From: Pseudomonas sp. Root562 | GTDB taxonomy: Bacteria > Pseudomonadota > Gammaproteobacteria > Pseudomonadales > Pseudomonadaceae | DNA length: 64,000 bases | Reading direction: 5' to 3' | NCBI RefSeq assembly: GCF_001427125.1 | Contig: NZ_LMGK01000002.1 | Location: forward strand, 62,001 to 126,000 | Shown here: piece by piece, positions 25,974-34,472 of the stretch | How the letters are laid out: every line of letters starts with the position of its first letter | Position numbering within the stretch: the stretch's first letter is position 1 | Notes under the pieces: model-generated | Seen by the model: the letters and a program-made list of their open reading frames with translations, nothing else | Told to the model about the DNA's origin: nothing | Databases searched by the model: none | Program-made: the position numbers and the translations under genes

Positions 25974-26828
25974 TTAAGCCGCCACCCGCGCCTGCAAACT
26001 CAAATGCGCCCGCTCCCCCGGTTTCAGGCACAGGCTGTCGGTGCCGCCGCTGGCCGCTTCCACGCAAACGAATTCAGATATCTCGTTCCAGCTCACCCCA
26101 AGCAACGGTCGTGATCCCGGATGCCACACCACCGTGTCAGCCGTATCGCCGGTATCGATGCACAACGCCCGATCCCAGGCGTGATCGTTAAGCTGCAACT
26201 CCCCGTCATGCTGAAACACCCGCTGGCATCCGCCATCGACCCGCAACTCGCCTTCCTGCTGGCAAATCTGTCGGTTCAACTGGTCGTAACCTTGCGCGCC
26301 TTCGAGCCCAGACAGCGCTACCTCACCGACATCGCCAATACGCCAGTAAGCGTGCAAAGCCTGGCTCAACTGGCATGGCATGTCGTCCTGATGCTCGGTA
26401 CTCAAACGCAACTCCATGCGTTCCCCCAGGTGTGCATGCAGGTCCACTTGCCAGTCGCAGAGTTCAAGTTGCCAGTGCAAACGCACGCCATCCTCGTCAC
26501 TGCTGCTATCGATCAGCTTCCAGTCGAGCAACCGCGCCCAACCATGGGACGGCCAGGCATTTTCGCTCGGATGACGGCCATACCATGGCCAGCACACCGG
26601 CACGCCACCACGGATCGCGCCCACCTGCGGCCACTTCGCCGCACACCACAGCCAGGGTTTCTGCCCCTTGGGTTGAAAGTGCAACAACTGCGCGCCCTGG
26701 CGACTGAACACCGCCTGACACAGCGGGTGATCAATGACCAACACGTCGCGCTTCTGATAGCGCTCCCAGGCAAACACCGGTCGTTCGCGCAAGGATTTGA
26801 AGAAGCGTTGTAGCGGATGCTCATGCAT
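25974..26828 (-). CDS. D-hexose-6-phosphate mutarotase (YeaD-like)
   Basis: The product has 284 residues of the galactose-mutarotase fold. RGGVPVCWPWYGRHP (about 73-87) and AWPSHGWARLLDW carry conserved active-site residues, and WNEISEFVCVEAASG near the end carries the catalytic-type glutamate. It likely interconverts anomers of glucose-6-phosphate, which would feed Zwf. AGGA lies upstream of the ATG. It follows oprB in the same direction, but a strong terminator separates the two, so it may have its own promoter. Confidence 0.87.
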   Translation of the reverse strand: MHEHPLQRFFKSLRERPVFAWERYQKRDVLVIDHPLCQAVFSRQGAQLLHFQPKGQKPWLWCAAKWPQVGAIRGGVPVCWPWYGRHPSENAWPSHGWARLLDWKLIDSSSDEDGVRLHWQLELCDWQVDLHAHLGERMELRLSTEHQDDMPCQLSQALHAYWRIGDVGEVALSGLEGAQGYDQLNRQICQQEGELRVDGGCQRVFQHDGELQLNDHAWDRALCIDTGDTADTVVWHPGSRPLLGVSWNEISEFVCVEAASGGTDSLCLKPGERAHLSLQARVAA

Positions 26829-26875
26829 GTGCCACGGTCCTGAAAATCATCTGTCAGCGGGGTGCGCGGCCCTCC

Positions 26876-26905
26876 AAAAAAAAGCGGACAGCCTTGGCCG
26901 TCCGC
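26876..26905 (-). terminator. Intrinsic terminator of oprB
   Basis: The stem GCGGAC-AGCC / GGCC-GTCCGC is followed on the minus strand by eight U residues. It lies 36 bases after the oprB stop. Confidence 0.88.
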
Positions 26906-26940
26906 AAAATGCGCACAGAGAGGAGCTTATCGCAGTCGCG

Positions 26941-28287
26941 TTAGAACACCGACTGAATTTTCAGACCGGCCACCAGCGCGTTGTCGACTTCATCCACACC
27001 GCCCGGGTGGGTGATGTATTGCAAGTTAGGACGCACGGTCAGCCAGTTGGTGACGTGGAAACCGTAGTTAAGCTCGTAGTTGTACTCGGTCTCACGCAGT
27101 GGCGAGAACAGTGGATCGTTGTAGTCGCTGACGCCATTGGCGGCGTTGGTCAGCTCGGCGTTTTTCTTCACGTCATCGTTGACATGGATGCGGGCGAAAC
27201 CGATACCGAGGTCATCTTTCGGACGTGCATCGAACGGGCCTTTATACACGAACATCAGCGACTGGTAGTTGTCGACGATGTTGGTGTCCTTGTCGTGGAA
27301 CGTCGCGTTGGCGGCGATGTTCAGACCGCGAGTGGCGTCACCGTTGTGGCTGGTGAGTTGCTGTTGCGCCACGAACCAGTAGCCGTGCTTGCTGCTGTGG
27401 CTGCGATAGGCATTGCCGCTGGTGGCCGCATCATTGCCGTTGTCATCCTCACGAACGTCATCGGCGCTGGCGGTGCTTTTGTAGTAACCGACACGGTATT
27501 CGCCCGGCAGGTTGCCAGGGTTGGGCAGCCACACCAGTTCAACCGGCAGGACGGTGCCTTTGGTACCACTGCCGCTGAGCTTGAAGCCGTTGCCGTGCTC
27601 CAGTTGCGACGGGTTCTGGTTGTACGCGCCGATCTGCGCATACCACTCAGGCGAGATGTTGTACTTCACGCGGATCGCCGCCTGGCTGACCGGCCAGTTG
27701 TACCAGATGTTGGTGGCCCAGTTACCCACTTGGGAACCGCAGAATGCCAGGTTCTGGAATTCGCACGGGAAGGTGTTGAAATCTTCACCCTCACCGAAGT
27801 AACCGGCCTTGACGTCGAGTTTGTTGTCGAAGAACTGATGCTTGATCCACAGTTGGGTCAGACGCACCATGTGGCCTCGGCCGTAGACTTCCTGGGACGA
27901 ACTCAGGGTGCCGGCCCGCGGGTCGCCGACGCGGTCGTTGGAAATGTTTTCGCCGTTACGGTTGGTCAGCTGGATCTTGGCCTGGGTGTTATCCCAACCG
28001 AACAGCTTTTCCAGGTCCAGCGCCGCGCCCAGACCAAACTGGTCACTGTAGCGCGCGGTCTTGTCGTCGTTGAAACCGCCATGCAGGTTGCCACCGACTT
28101 CACCGACGTAGTCCATCTTGATGTCGATGCCCTGCTCGATCAGCTTGGTACGCTCGCCACCCCAATCACCGGTCATCCATTCCGAATCGGCGCTGAACGC
28201 GTCAGCCGCGTGCACGCTACCGGCCAGCATCATTGCCGCAACGGCTGACAACTGGCAGATAAGCTGAGCACTGTTGTTCTTCTTCAT
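26941..28287 (-). CDS. oprB: Carbohydrate-selective porin OprB
   Basis: The product has 448 residues. The signal peptide ends at about residue 27 (AGSVHA-AD). The mature protein begins DAFSADSEWMTGDWGGERTK and continues with alternating beta-strand patterns to a C-terminal aromatic residue (KIQSVF), as expected for an outer-membrane 16-strand barrel. A conserved EGEDFNTFPCEFQNLAFCG segment carries two cysteines. It admits glucose and other sugars to the periplasm for GtsA. It follows gtsD by 223 bases that contain a REPIN, so it may be transcribed with gts and separately. Confidence 0.94.
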   Translation of the reverse strand: MKKNNSAQLICQLSAVAAMMLAGSVHAADAFSADSEWMTGDWGGERTKLIEQGIDIKMDYVGEVGGNLHGGFNDDKTARYSDQFGLGAALDLEKLFGWDNTQAKIQLTNRNGENISNDRVGDPRAGTLSSSQEVYGRGHMVRLTQLWIKHQFFDNKLDVKAGYFGEGEDFNTFPCEFQNLAFCGSQVGNWATNIWYNWPVSQAAIRVKYNISPEWYAQIGAYNQNPSQLEHGNGFKLSGSGTKGTVLPVELVWLPNPGNLPGEYRVGYYKSTASADDVREDDNGNDAATSGNAYRSHSSKHGYWFVAQQQLTSHNGDATRGLNIAANATFHDKDTNIVDNYQSLMFVYKGPFDARPKDDLGIGFARIHVNDDVKKNAELTNAANGVSDYNDPLFSPLRETEYNYELNYGFHVTNWLTVRPNLQYITHPGGVDEVDNALVAGLKIQSVF

Positions 28288-28400
28288 CCCTACTTCCTCG
28301 TTTTATTGTTATTAACTTTTCTTTTTCCAACGCGGTTACATCAGTTGCGGCGGATGACAGGCCATCCGCCACGGATTCCCCCTGTGGAGATGGGCTTTTG

Positions 28401-28487
28401 TGTGGGAGCTGGCTTGCCAGCGATGGCATCACCTCGGTTCGACGTCAAAACCAGTCGCCTGCATCGCTGGCAAGCCAGCTCCCACAA
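28401..28487. repeat. REPIN, CTGGCAAGCCAG type
   Basis: The inverted arms TGTGGGAGCTGGCTTGCCAG and CTGGCAAGCCAGCTCCCACA are perfect copies. The spacer resembles that of the copy at 31477. It lies between gtsD and oprB. Confidence 0.92.
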
Positions 28488-28510
28488 AAATCCATTCCCA
28501 CCTATGATCT

Positions 28511-29671
28511 TCAGCGGCCTTTGAACTGGGCGACGTTGGCAGCGTGCGCCTCGGTTTTCGGCACACCGGCAACCCCCAAGCGCTCGCCGGTCTTGGCATC
28601 GAACAGCAGCACTTTCGCCGGATCGAATTGCAGGGTCAGGGTCTCGCCGACTTGCGGCGCCACGTCCGGGGCCAAGCGGCAGCAGACCTTGGTGTCGTTG
28701 AGATTGACGAAAACGAGAGTGTCCGGGCCGGTTGGCTCGGTAACCTGGACCTCGGCGCGAATGGTCGGCAAACCATTGGCTTCACCGTTGGCCAGTACGA
28801 TCTGCTCCGGGCGCATGCCGAGAATCACTTCGCGATCCTCGAGACCGGCGTCCTGGATGCCCAGCGGCAATTCGCAACGGGCCTGGCCACTGTCGAGCAG
28901 CGCCACCAGACGACCGTCCTTGCGCTGCAACCGCAGCGGGATGAAGTTCATCGGCGGCGAACCGATGAAGCTCGCCACAAACAGGTTGGCCGGGTCGTTG
29001 TAGATCTCTTTCGGTGTACCGAACTGCTGGATGATCCCGTCCTTCATCACCGCCACCTTGTCGCCCAGCGTCATCGCTTCGATCTGGTCGTGGGTCACGT
29101 AGACCGTGGTGGTTTTCAGGCGCTGGTGCATCAGTTTCATTTCGGTGCGCATCTCGACCCGCAACTTGGCGTCGAGGTTCGACAGCGGTTCGTCGAACAG
29201 ATAAATCTTCGGTCGGCGCGCCAGGGCACGGCCCATCGCCACGCGCTGTTGCTGACCGCCGGAGAGCTGGCCCGGCTTGCGATTGAGCAGGTGCTCGATC
29301 TGCAACAGCTTGGCCACGCGGGCGACTTCTTCGTCGATCGCCGACTGGCTCATCTTGCGGATTTTCAGGCCGAACTCGATGTTCTCGCGCACGCTCATGG
29401 TCGGGTACAGCGCATAGGACTGGAACACCATGGCGATGTCGCGATCCTTGGGGCTCATGCCGCTGACGTCCTGGTCGCCGATCATGATCGCGCCGCCGGT
29501 GATGGTTTCCAGGCCGGCGATGCAGTTCATCAGGGTCGACTTGCCGCAGCCCGACGGGCCGACAAGGATCAGGAACTCACCGTCCTTGATCGACAGTTCG
29601 ATGTTCTTCAGGGTGTCCGGCAAGCCGGCGCCGTAGGTCTTGTTTACATTGCGAAGTTCGAGCGTAGCCAT
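28511..29671 (-). CDS. gtsD: Glucose/mannose ABC transporter ATP-binding protein GtsD
   Basis: The product has 386 residues of the MalK/UgpC type. Walker A is GPSGCGKST (38-46), the signature is LSGGQ (136-140) and Walker B is IYLFDEP (156-162), followed by SNLDAKLR. The C-terminal regulatory TOBE-type domain begins near 235 (NFIPLRLQ). It powers GtsBC. It starts two bases after the gtsC stop, with AAGGGG upstream. It is the last of the four transporter genes, before oprB. Confidence 0.94.
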   Translation of the reverse strand: MATLELRNVNKTYGAGLPDTLKNIELSIKDGEFLILVGPSGCGKSTLMNCIAGLETITGGAIMIGDQDVSGMSPKDRDIAMVFQSYALYPTMSVRENIEFGLKIRKMSQSAIDEEVARVAKLLQIEHLLNRKPGQLSGGQQQRVAMGRALARRPKIYLFDEPLSNLDAKLRVEMRTEMKLMHQRLKTTTVYVTHDQIEAMTLGDKVAVMKDGIIQQFGTPKEIYNDPANLFVASFIGSPPMNFIPLRLQRKDGRLVALLDSGQARCELPLGIQDAGLEDREVILGMRPEQIVLANGEANGLPTIRAEVQVTEPTGPDTLVFVNLNDTKVCCRLAPDVAPQVGETLTLQFDPAKVLLFDAKTGERLGVAGVPKTEAHAANVAQFKGR

Positions 29672-29673
29672 GA

Positions 29674-30519
29674 TTACCCCTTGACTGCGCCGGCCGTGAG
29701 CCCGCGCACGAAATACTTGCCTGCGACCACATAGACCAGCAGGGTCGGCAGCCCGGCGATCATCGCCGCTGCCATATCAACGTTGTATTCCTTGGCGCCG
29801 GTGCTGGTGTTGACCAGGTTGTTCAGCGCCACCGTGATCGGTTGCGAATCACCGCTGGAGAACACCACGCCGAACAGGAAGTCGTTCCAGATCTGGGTGA
29901 ATTGCCAGATCAGGCAGACCATGATGATTGGCGTCGACATCGGCAGAATGATCCGGCGAAAGATGGTGAAGAAACCCGCACCGTCGAGGCGCGCAGCCTT
30001 CACCAGCGCATCCGGAATGCTGATGTAGTAGTTACGGAAGAACAGCGTGGTGAACGCCAGGCCGTAGACCACGTGCACGAACACCAGGCCCGTGGTGGTA
30101 CTTGCCAGGCCCATCTTGCCGAGGGTGAACGAGGCCGGCAGCAGGACGGTCTGGAACGGCAGGAAGCAACCGAACAGCAGCAGGCCGAAGAACAGCTGCG
30201 AACCACGGAAACGCCACATCGACAGCACGTAACCGTTCAAGGCACCGATGGCCGTGGAGATCAGCACCGCCGGAACGGTGATCTTGATCGAGTTCCAGAA
30301 GTAACCATCAACCGTGGCCCAGGCCTTGACCCAGCCGATGCCGCTGACCACGGTCGGCCAGCTCAGCAGATTGCCGGTGCTGATGTCTTCCGGGGTCTTG
30401 AAGCTGGTCAACAGCATGACCACCAGCGGTATCAGGTAAAGCAGCACAGCCAGGATGAGCACCGCGTAGATCGCGATGCGACTCAGGCTGATGGCAGGTT
30501 TGGCAGCGAGACTAGTCAT
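29674..30519 (-). CDS. gtsC: Glucose ABC transporter permease GtsC
   Basis: The product has 281 residues with six membrane helices. The EAA loop that docks on the ATPase is KAARLDGAGFFTIFRRIILP. It overlaps the 3' end of gtsB by eight bases and is followed by gtsD, so translation is coupled. It forms the inner-membrane channel with GtsB. Confidence 0.93.
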   Translation of the reverse strand: MTSLAAKPAISLSRIAIYAVLILAVLLYLIPLVVMLLTSFKTPEDISTGNLLSWPTVVSGIGWVKAWATVDGYFWNSIKITVPAVLISTAIGALNGYVLSMWRFRGSQLFFGLLLFGCFLPFQTVLLPASFTLGKMGLASTTTGLVFVHVVYGLAFTTLFFRNYYISIPDALVKAARLDGAGFFTIFRRIILPMSTPIIMVCLIWQFTQIWNDFLFGVVFSSGDSQPITVALNNLVNTSTGAKEYNVDMAAAMIAGLPTLLVYVVAGKYFVRGLTAGAVKG

Positions 30520-31420
30520 GACGCTTGGTCCTCAGCTCGGAGTACAGGTAAGGCACGATGATTGCGAGAATCGCACCGAGCATCAGAATCGCACTGGCCG
30601 AGCCCATGCCCATCTGGCCGCGACTGAAGGTGAACGAATACATGAACATCGCTGGCAGGTCCGAGGAGTAACCCGGGCCGCCGGCCGTCATCGCCGCCAC
30701 CAGGTCGAAACTCTTGATCGCAATGTGCGCCAGAATCATCACGGCACTGAAGAACACCGGACGCAGGCTTGGCAGCACCACTTTCCAATAGATGCGCGGC
30801 ATGCTCGCGCCATCGATCTGCGCGGCACGGATGATCGATTGATCAACGCCCCGCAGGCCGGCGAGGAACATCGCCATGATGAAACCCGAGGCTTGCCAGA
30901 CAGCGGCAATCACCAGGCAATAGACCACGCGATCCGGGTCGATCAGCCAGTCCAGGCGGAAGCCTTCCCAGCCCCAGTCACGCAACAATTTGTCCAGGCC
31001 CATGCCGGGGTTGAGCAGCCACTTCCATGCGGTACCGGTGACGATCATCGAGAGCGCCATCGGGTACAGGTAAATGGTGCGGATGAAACCTTCGCGCCGG
31101 ATGCGCTGGTCGAGGAACACCGCCAGCAGCACGCCGATCACCAGGGTGATGCCGATGAACATGCCGCCGAACAGCGCCAGGTTCTTGCTCGCCACCCACC
31201 AGCGGTCGTTGTCGAACAGCCGCGCGTATTGCGCCAGCCCTGCCCACTTGTAATTGGGCAGGAACGTCGAGGTCGTGAACGACAGAATGAACGTCCACAG
31301 GATGTAGCCATAGAAGCCCACCAGAACGATGAACATGCTCGGCGCCAGCACCAGTTTTGGAAGCCAGCGCTGCAATGCATCGAACGGCGAGGCCTTGCTG
31401 AACACAGCAACAGAACTCAT
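30512..31420 (-). CDS. gtsB: Glucose ABC transporter permease GtsB
   Basis: The product has 302 residues and six membrane helices; the first is at about 25-48. The EAA loop is RAAQIDGASMPRIYWKVVLP. It is a MalF-type permease partner of GtsC. GGA lies upstream of the ATG. The gene starts 180 bases after gtsA, and that gap contains a REPIN, so the level of binding protein can exceed that of the permeases. Confidence 0.93.
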   Translation of the reverse strand: MSSVAVFSKASPFDALQRWLPKLVLAPSMFIVLVGFYGYILWTFILSFTTSTFLPNYKWAGLAQYARLFDNDRWWVASKNLALFGGMFIGITLVIGVLLAVFLDQRIRREGFIRTIYLYPMALSMIVTGTAWKWLLNPGMGLDKLLRDWGWEGFRLDWLIDPDRVVYCLVIAAVWQASGFIMAMFLAGLRGVDQSIIRAAQIDGASMPRIYWKVVLPSLRPVFFSAVMILAHIAIKSFDLVAAMTAGGPGYSSDLPAMFMYSFTFSRGQMGMGSASAILMLGAILAIIVPYLYSELRTKRHD

Positions 31421-31476
31421 GGGAAGATCCAGTACGAGGAATAAAAACTTCAGACGATCCCGGTAGGAGCGGCTTC

Positions 31477-31564
31477 TGTGGGAGCTGGCTTGCCAGCGAT
31501 CGCATCACTCGGGTGCAACTGTTGAACCGAGGTGCCTGCATCGCTGGCAAGCCAGCTCCCACAA
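31477..31564. repeat. REPIN, CTGGCAAGCCAG type, between gtsA and gtsB
   Basis: The inverted arms TGTGGGAGCTGGCTTGCCAG and CTGGCAAGCCAGCTCCCACA have a spacer similar to the copy at 28401. It interrupts the gts operon. Confidence 0.92.
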
Positions 31565-31600
31565 AAAATGGCTGCTACAGGGGGGCAGGTAAGGACGACC

Positions 31601-32902
31601 TTATTTGGCCGACTGAACCGCCGCGCCCAGTTTCTTGGCCGCATCGGCCGGGTCGGCTTTCGGGTCGTTGATGAAGTTGGTCACGACATCGAAGAACGCA
31701 CCCTGTACCGCCAGCGTGGTCGCCATGTTGTGCGCCATGCTCGGCTGCAAGCCGCCGGACTTGGCGTCAGCCAGGAAGTCCTTGGCTGCCGTCTGGGCGC
31801 ACGAGTCGAAACCGTACTTGCCCATGTCGGCCAGCATGTCGTTGCGCACCGGGATCGAACCTTTGTTGATGCTGAAGACTTTCTGGAAGTTTTCGCCCAG
31901 CACGACTTTGGCGATGTCCTGCTGACCGGCAGCGGTGCCTTTGTCTTTCTGCTTGAACACCGCCAGCGAGTCGATGTTGTAAGTGAACGCCTTGTCGGTG
32001 CCCGGGAACGCTACGCACTCGTAGTCCTTGCCGGCGACTTTCCCGGCGGCGGTCCATTCGCTCTTGGCCCAGTCACCCATGATCTGCATGCCGGCCTTGC
32101 CGTTGATGACCTTGGCCGCTTCCAGGTTCCAGTCCTGGCCTTTGCCGTCGGCGTCCATGTAGGTCGCGACTTTCTTCAGCTCGGTCAGCGCCTTGACCAT
32201 TTCCGGACCGGTCAGCGCCTTGTTGTCCAGATCGACCAGGGCTTTCTTGTAGCCATCAACGCCCATGACCGACAGCACGACAGCTTCGAACACGGTGCTG
32301 TCCTGCCATGGCTGACCGCCGTGGGCCAGCGGGATGAAGCCGGCAGCCTTGAGCTTGTCGCCAGCGGCGTAGAATTCTTCGAGGGTGGTCGGGTTCTTGG
32401 TGATACCGGCTTTCTTGAAGACTTCCGGGTTGATCCACAGCCAGTTCACCCGGTGAATGTTCACCGGCACGGCCACGTAATCACCCTCGTACTTCACGGT
32501 ATCGGAGACTTTCTTGTCGAGCAGGCTGTCCCACTTCTCTGCTTTGGCAACGTCTTCGAGCACGTCGGTGTCGAGCAGACCGGTCGACGCCCACTCCTGG
32601 ATGTCCGGCCCCTTGATCTGCGCAACGCCTGGCGGGTTGCCGGCAACGGCGCGGCTTTTCAGCACGGTCATGGCCGTCGCACCGCCACCGCCGGCCACGG
32701 CGCCGTCTTTCCAGGTGAAACCGTCTTTTTCGACTTGGGCCTTGAGCACATCAACGGCGGCTTTTTCACCACCGGACGTCCACCAGTGCACGACTTCGAC
32801 CGAACCTTTGGAGTCGGCAGCGGAAACACTGAGCGGCAGCATTGCGAGCGGGAACAGGGAGGCGACAGAAATGACAGTAGCGAGGCGAGAAATCGCATTC
32901 AT
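31601..32902 (-). CDS. gtsA: Glucose/mannose ABC transporter substrate-binding protein GtsA
   Basis: The product has 433 residues from the ATG at 32902; 18 further codons upstream are open but do not form a signal peptide. The signal peptide ends at about 28 ([10 protein letters not shown]). The mature protein is a family 1 solute-binding protein with [19 protein letters not shown] at its start and tryptophans suited to sugar stacking. It delivers glucose to GtsBC. It is the first gene of gtsABCD and lies downstream of the isomerase and the gltR/gtrS regulatory pair. Confidence 0.94.
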   Translation of the reverse strand: MNAISRLATVISVASLFPLAMLPLSVSAADSKGSVEVVHWWTSGGEKAAVDVLKAQVEKDGFTWKDGAVAGGGGATAMTVLKSRAVAGNPPGVAQIKGPDIQEWASTGLLDTDVLEDVAKAEKWDSLLDKKVSDTVKYEGDYVAVPVNIHRVNWLWINPEVFKKAGITKNPTTLEEFYAAGDKLKAAGFIPLAHGGQPWQDSTVFEAVVLSVMGVDGYKKALVDLDNKALTGPEMVKALTELKKVATYMDADGKGQDWNLEAAKVINGKAGMQIMGDWAKSEWTAAGKVAGKDYECVAFPGTDKAFTYNIDSLAVFKQKDKGTAAGQQDIAKVVLGENFQKVFSINKGSIPVRNDMLADMGKYGFDSCAQTAAKDFLADAKSGGLQPSMAHNMATTLAVQGAFFDVVTNFINDPKADPADAAKKLGAAVQSAK

Positions 32903-33020
32903 CTGAGATGTACCTTTCTTGTTGTTATGCATGCAAGTCTGGTGCTTGCGCTGCACAGGAGTTTAAACAGGACGCCTCCCCTCGCAGGTAACGAAGGGAC
33001 GCGCGAATGTCACCGCATGG

Positions 33021-34280
33021 TTACACAGAACCGCCCTGGGACATTTGCGCCAGAGCCGTTGCCATACTGGGCGACAACGGTAGTCGAGGGATCAGCACGG
33101 CTTGCCAGGCGTGATACAGATCCGGTTTGCCCGGCCAGATATCAGCACTAGGGCGATTCAGCGGATCGAGTTCGTGATGCCAGCTGCCGTCGCATCGGTC
33201 GATGAAAAAACTGTCACAGAATTCCCAGAACAGTCGGTACCAGCGCTCGAATTGTTCATCACCGGTACGCTGCAACAAGGCGCTGGCGGCGGCACTGGCT
33301 TCGCAATGAGTCCAGTGCAGGCGATGGCGGACCACTGCTTTGTTGTCCCAGTCGAGGGTGTAGACAACGCCCGCTGCGCCGTCGACATCCCAGCCGTGCA
33401 GGCAATTTTGCTCGAAGAGTTTTTGCGCGTCGGTGGCCAGCCATCCGGGTGTCAGCATGCCGGCCTGCACTCGCGCCGCTTCGAGATGCAGGAGCAACCG
33501 CGCCCATTCGAATCCATGGCCCGGCGTGGTGCCGTAAGGACGGAAACCATCGGCCGGGTTGTCGTGGTTGTATTCGCGCAGAGGCTGCCAGTCGCGGTCG
33601 AAATGCTCGATCACCAGGTAGTCGTTGGCAGCGGCATGGCCGTGGATCACTCGCTCGACGATACGCTGCGCACGGCACAGCCAGCGGTTGTCGTCAGTGA
33701 CATCGGCCAGGGCGAGAAAGGCTTCGGTGGCGTGCATGTTGCTGTTCGCGCCGCGATACGACTCCTCTTCGCTCCAGTCGCGATTGAAGGACTCGCGCAT
33801 GGCACCCTCCTCCTCGCTCCAGAAGTAGGTGTCGATAATGTCGATGGCGTCATCGAGCAACGCTTGTGCGCCGGGACGCTGGGCGACTAACGCGGAACTG
33901 GCGGCCAGCGCGACAAAGGCATGCAGATAGGCATTCTTGCCGGTGTTGCCGTCGCGGTGTTCGGCCACCGCAAACCAGCCACCGTGCACGGCATCGCGCA
34001 ACGGTCCGCGCAGAGCTTCGACGCCATGATCGACCAGCGCTGCAAACCCCGGCAGGCCTTGAATGTGGGCCATGGCGAAGCTGTGGGTCATGCGTGCGGT
34101 GATCATGGTTTGCGCTTGCGCATTGGCCGCAAGGTGACCTTTTTCATCGAGGTTACCGAAGCCTTCGGGAAGCTTCGAAGCTTTGGCGAACGCCAACAGG
34201 CGCAACCCTTCGGTGGCGAGCCATTGCTGATGGGCAGGTGCGTTCAGCCAACTGCTGAAGGCAGGTTGGAAGCTGTGCAT
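33021..34280 (-). CDS. AGE-family sugar epimerase/isomerase, probable mannose isomerase
   Basis: The product has 419 residues of the (alpha/alpha)6 barrel family of N-acylglucosamine 2-epimerase, YihS and bacterial mannose isomerase. Conserved pieces are RMTHSFAMAHIQG (about 63-75), NSNMHATEAFLALADVT (about 179-195), TPGHGFEWARLLLHLE and HWTHCEASAAASAL, which contain the active-site histidines and glutamates. D-mannose to D-fructose isomerisation fits the sugar-uptake setting better than N-acetylglucosamine metabolism, but this is inference. It lies between gtrS and gtsA in the same direction. Confidence 0.85.
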   Translation of the reverse strand: MHSFQPAFSSWLNAPAHQQWLATEGLRLLAFAKASKLPEGFGNLDEKGHLAANAQAQTMITARMTHSFAMAHIQGLPGFAALVDHGVEALRGPLRDAVHGGWFAVAEHRDGNTGKNAYLHAFVALAASSALVAQRPGAQALLDDAIDIIDTYFWSEEEGAMRESFNRDWSEEESYRGANSNMHATEAFLALADVTDDNRWLCRAQRIVERVIHGHAAANDYLVIEHFDRDWQPLREYNHDNPADGFRPYGTTPGHGFEWARLLLHLEAARVQAGMLTPGWLATDAQKLFEQNCLHGWDVDGAAGVVYTLDWDNKAVVRHRLHWTHCEASAAASALLQRTGDEQFERWYRLFWEFCDSFFIDRCDGSWHHELDPLNRPSADIWPGKPDLYHAWQAVLIPRLPLSPSMATALAQMSQGGSV

Positions 34281-34391
34281 GGAGGACCTTTTTTGTTGTT
34301 ATGACTGAGGGCCAGCATAAACAACGGGCAGTGGCGGGCTTGTAACGAAGGGGCCGGGTTTTGTCACCAGTCTGTGACATTTTCTTTGCAT

Positions 34392-34457
34392 TCATCGCGA
34401 GCAAGCTGTGCTCCTACAGTGCGTGGTGCCTGTAGGAACAAAGCTTGCTCGCGATGA
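34392..34457. repeat. Short REPIN, GCGAGCAAGCT type
   Basis: The inverted arms TCATCGCGAGCAAGCTGTGC and AAGCTTGCTCGCGATGA have a short spacer. It lies between gtrS and the isomerase gene. Confidence 0.8.
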
Positions 34458-34472
34458 ACGATAACGCGGTCG

